A stretch of 64,000 nt of DNA from Bacteroidales bacterium (GTDB taxonomy: Bacteria > Bacteroidota > Bacteroidia > Bacteroidales > UBA932). The stretch covers positions 1 to 64,000 of the forward strand of contig SFJA01000003.1 of assembly GCA_004556005.1 (NCBI GenBank), read 5' to 3'. This document shows, piece after piece, positions 61,743 through 64,000 of the stretch; within the stretch, counting starts at the first letter, position 1, and each line of letters begins with the position of its first letter. The notes beneath the pieces are model-generated. The model saw only the letters and a program-made list of their open reading frames with translations, did not search any database and was not told where the DNA came from. A program made the position numbers and the translations under genes.

Positions 61743-62681
61743 ATGGATATAGAACTTCTGTCTAGAATGGTTGCTGAACTCATTGTCAAAAACGACAGTG
61801 TGGGTTTGCCCGGAATGGGCTCTTTCGTTGCTGAGATTGTACCCGCTTCCTTCAGCGACAGGGGTTATTCCATCACACCTCCATACAGGAAACTGAGTTT
61901 CAGGGGAGGCTATCCGACTGATTCTCTTCTTGTTGACTATTATGCCAAGTCCAACGGCACTGACAAGGAAGAAGCTCGTTCAACCATCACTGACTATGTG
62001 ATCCAGATGAAAAGCGTGCTCAAGGAGCGCAAGACCATCATTTTTCCGGGCCTGGGTAAGCTCAGGGCTACAAAGGACAACACCTTCTTTTTTGTGCCCG
62101 ACGAGAATCTTGATATCTATCCGGACGGCATAACGCTGCAGCCGATTTCGCTCAAGACTCATTCAGTTTCGTCCGAAGAACTTGCCAGAGCCGTCAGCTC
62201 GATCTCTGAGTTGATAGCCGCACAGCCTAAACCGGCCGAGACGACGCAACTCTCTGACAGTCAAGACACCGCCGAAGTGGACCAGCCCGCCGCCGATCAG
62301 CCCGCCGCCGATCAGCCTGCCGCCGATCAGCCTGCCGCTGACCCGCAACCCGAAGTTGCAGTGCAACCGGGCCCCTCTGAGCAGCCCGTTCAAGTCGAGC
62401 AGCCTGCCTCCGACCCGCAACCCGAAGTTGGAGTGCAACCGGGCTCCTCTGAGCAGCCAGTTCCTTCAGACCAGCCCGCTCAAGCCGAGCAGCCGGCGGC
62501 CACGACCATCGACCCGGAGCCCGATAATGGCAAGTCCAAACGCTGGTGGATATGGCCTCTTGTGGTCCTCGGCCTTGTTATCGTGGCGCTTGCCGTGTTT
62601 ATGATTCTGGGCAGAACAGCACCGGACCTTATCGATCCTCTGCTATATACCCCGGAGGAGCTCCGTATAATCAACTACTGA
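61743..62681 (+). CDS. HU-CCDC81-like membrane protein with Pro/Gln/Ala repeats
   Basis: 312 residues in four parts. An N-terminal pair of HU-like (CCDC81-type) domains spans about 1-130 (ELLSRMVAELIVKNDSVGLPGMGSFVAEIVPASF; later VLKERKTIIFPGLGKLRA). A low-complexity Pro/Gln/Ala/Asp linker (about 165-258) contains four DQPAA repeats and two 24-residue repeats. One membrane helix follows (about 263-287, WWIWPLVVLGLVIVALAVFMILG), with a short tail. Bacteroidota HU-CCDC81 proteins often end in a periplasmic SPOR domain; here there is none. The HU part would face the cytoplasm and could tether DNA to the membrane, which is unproven. Confidence 0.8.
   Translation: MDIELLSRMVAELIVKNDSVGLPGMGSFVAEIVPASFSDRGYSITPPYRKLSFRGGYPTDSLLVDYYAKSNGTDKEEARSTITDYVIQMKSVLKERKTIIFPGLGKLRATKDNTFFFVPDENLDIYPDGITLQPISLKTHSVSSEELARAVSSISELIAAQPKPAETTQLSDSQDTAEVDQPAADQPAADQPAADQPAADPQPEVAVQPGPSEQPVQVEQPASDPQPEVGVQPGSSEQPVPSDQPAQAEQPAATTIDPEPDNGKSKRWWIWPLVVLGLVIVALAVFMILGRTAPDLIDPLLYTPEELRIINY
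62280..62463 (+). repeat. In-gene tandem repeats: 4 x 15 bp and 2 x 72-bp period
   Basis: Four copies of a 15-bp unit (GATCAGCCCGCCGCC and variants) at 62280-62339 encode DQPAA. A 52-bp block starting GACCCGCAACCCGAAGTTG recurs at 62340-62391 and 62412-62463 with a 72-bp period, encoding DPQPEVxVQPGxSEQPV. All periods are multiples of three, so length changes keep frame. Confidence 0.9.
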
Positions 62682-62698
62682 TATATCAATCGTTTACA

Positions 62699-63334
62699 AT
62701 GATACAACTCATATATCCAATAGACACTGCACCCGTCATCGGCGCAGACTCGGATGGAACCCGTCCCGGGGCCGGGCCTGCCGGAAACGGAACCGCAGGA
62801 CAGTCCGGACCTGCCGCAGCGGCACGCTCGTGCGAAATGCTGCCCATAGTCGAACCCGACGGCCGGGTAATAGCCCAGGCAAGCCGTGCCTACTGTCATT
62901 CGTGCTTCCGCCCGCTGCATCCCGTCGTCCATCTCGAGATAGTCAACCGCTTCGGACAGATATACTTACAGAAGCGCTCCGCCAGCAAGAAACTGCTCCC
63001 GGGACTCTGGGATACCGCAGTCGGCGGGCACGTTTCTTACGGAGAATTCATCCAGGAAGCTCTCTTCCGCGAGGCCGGTGAGGAGCTGGGTCTGGAAGAA
63101 TTTAACCCCATATTCATCGACAGCTACATTTCGGAGACGGAGCTTGAGCGCGAGCTGGTGAATATGTTCGCAATTGTCGGGAATTTCCAGCCGGTGCCGG
63201 ACCGGGACGAGGTCTCGGAAGGTCGCTACTGGTCGCCGGAAGAGATTGAGAGTCAGATAGGTAAGGGAGTGCTTACGCCCCTTTTCGAGTCCGAATTCCT
63301 CCGTTACCGCGATAAACTTCTAGCTCTGCTATGA
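62699..63334 (+). CDS. Nudix hydrolase
   Basis: A 211-residue protein with a complete Nudix box GGHVSYGEFIQEALFREAGEELG (about 109-131), preceded by HPVVHLEIVNRFGQIYLQKRSASKKLLPGLWDTAV, the pattern of the YfcD/IPP-isomerase-like subgroup. An odd low-complexity stretch rich in Gly, Ala and Pro (about 15-43) interrupts the N-terminus before MLPIVEPDGRVIAQASRA, the usual family start. The substrate is unknown. It lies 17 bp after the HU-domain gene and overlaps the next start by 4 bases (ATGA). Confidence 0.9.
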   Translation: MIQLIYPIDTAPVIGADSDGTRPGAGPAGNGTAGQSGPAAAARSCEMLPIVEPDGRVIAQASRAYCHSCFRPLHPVVHLEIVNRFGQIYLQKRSASKKLLPGLWDTAVGGHVSYGEFIQEALFREAGEELGLEEFNPIFIDSYISETELERELVNMFAIVGNFQPVPDRDEVSEGRYWSPEEIESQIGKGVLTPLFESEFLRYRDKLLALL

Positions 63335-64000
63335 AACAGCTTGGCAAATTCATCAGGGACCAGCTGTCGGTATGGCCGATGGCTGCCTCCAATTTCCGCT
63401 CGCTCAAGACGGTGCGGACGCGTCGGCTGATCGTCAACGGGCAGGCGGTGCTGCTGCAGTTCAACCCGTGCAGGGTGGCTTCGACCACTGCCGAGACTGA
63501 CCCGGAGAGCATTGCGGCGCGAAAGTGCTTCCTCTGTCCCGAAAACCGGCCGCCGGAACAGTTCCACATCAAGTTCGACGGACGAAAGAACCGAAAATAC
63601 AACATCCAGGTCAACCCGTTTCCGATTTTCCCGAAGCACCTGGTAATCGCCCGCGACCAGCACATCCCGCAGGCCATCTGGCACCATCTTCCGGATATGC
63701 TCGACTTCTGCAGGAAATATGTCGAATTTACCGTTTTTTACAACGGCCCTGCAAGCGGTGCATCGGCGCCTGATCATCTTCATTTCCAGGCAGTTCCTAA
63801 CGGCTCTCTGCCGCTTTGCGACGCGGTGGACGCCTTTCTGGACAACCCGCCCGCTCCGATAGGGGTCAATAAGGATGCAAGTCTTTATCATTACGACAGT
63901 TACGCGAACGGCATCTTTGCTCTCAAGGCAAACACCTCAAAGTCGCTGACCAAACTGTTCTACAGGCTTCTGTGTTGCTGCGAGGCGGAGGAGATGACCG
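63331..64000 (+). CDS. DUF4922 family protein (HIT/GalT-like fold), partial at window edge
   Basis: The first 223 codons are visible and the frame is open at the window end. A Cys pair in KCFLCPENRPPEQ (C66, C69) resembles the zinc site of GalT/ApaH-type phosphorylases, and D148-HLHFQA (H149, H151) resembles the HIT-superfamily histidine triad. The conserved NIQVNPFPIFPKHLVIA also fits nucleotide-sugar or dinucleotide transferases of that superfamily. DUF4922 proteins are common and uncharacterised in Bacteroidota. Its ATG overlaps the Nudix stop by 4 bases, so the two are probably co-translated and may act on related nucleotide substrates. Confidence 0.8.
   Translation, partial: MKQLGKFIRDQLSVWPMAASNFRSLKTVRTRRLIVNGQAVLLQFNPCRVASTTAETDPESIAARKCFLCPENRPPEQFHIKFDGRKNRKYNIQVNPFPIFPKHLVIARDQHIPQAIWHHLPDMLDFCRKYVEFTVFYNGPASGASAPDHLHFQAVPNGSLPLCDAVDAFLDNPPAPIGVNKDASLYHYDSYANGIFALKANTSKSLTKLFYRLLCCCEAEEMT

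Overview
The window reads as chromosomal DNA of a Bacteroidales bacterium (phylum Bacteroidota). The evidence is the repeated Bacteroidota-type promoter -7 box (TAnnTTTG, often with TTTG or TTG about 20 bases upstream) and phylum-typical genes: DUF4837 lipoprotein, BtuG surface lipoprotein, BamD-omega-RecN order, korAB, HU-CCDC81-like protein and DUF4922 protein. Base composition is moderate, and genus cannot be fixed from the sequence alone. The left edge is the 3' end of an rRNA operon (23S tail, 5S). About 1.3 kb of non-coding, repeat-rich DNA follows, including three 199-bp direct repeats, and then tRNA-His.

Layout. 1.9-6.4 kb: radC and miaB (minus) and a divergent LEA lipoprotein, SPOR protein and rpoN operon. 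6.5-10.9 kb: a Fur-family regulator divergent from trxB, bamD, omega and recN. 10.9-14.7 kb (minus): periplasmic-binding lipoprotein-like protein, glycosyltransferase, Skp-like lipoprotein and pdxJ. 14.8-19.5 kb: nadK, uppS, bamA, skp (envelope assembly). 19.6-25.7 kb: korA, korB, SDR, a two-module VOC protein and gdhA, grouped around 2-oxoglutarate. 25.7-32 kb: M3 peptidase (minus), pncB, a DASS anion transporter and an outer-membrane barrel protein. 32-40.6 kb: two tandem acyl-CoA ligases, then a GH3 and a GH31 carrying a PA14 insert, which could act together on xyloglucan-type oligosaccharides. 40.6-47.4 kb (minus): nucleoside hydrolase, tRNA-Pro, rpsT, tRNA-Glu, guaA, an M23/LysM peptidase, a phosphohexomutase, def and ruvX. 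47.4-51.7 kb: a degenerate LytM protein, dxr, rseP and DUF4837.

51.8-55.8 kb (minus) is a vitamin B12 uptake operon: cobalamin riboswitch, btuB, btuG and an N-terminally short FecCD permease, with no ATPase or binding protein beside it. 55.9-58.4 kb: thiL and trkH. 58.5-61.6 kb (minus): a System II cytochrome c maturation pair (ccsB, ccsA) followed by a tri-heme peroxidase. 61.7-64 kb: an HU-domain membrane protein with repeats, a Nudix hydrolase and the start of a DUF4922 protein cut by the window edge.

Most of the window is housekeeping and envelope biogenesis. I found no phage, insertion sequence, CRISPR array or defence island. The least explained items are the 199-bp repeats after the rRNA operon, a set of genes whose promoter boxes lie 5-9 bases from their start codons, a Fur protein without its structural zinc cysteines, a LytM domain without its catalytic histidines, and the repeat-bearing HU-domain membrane protein.
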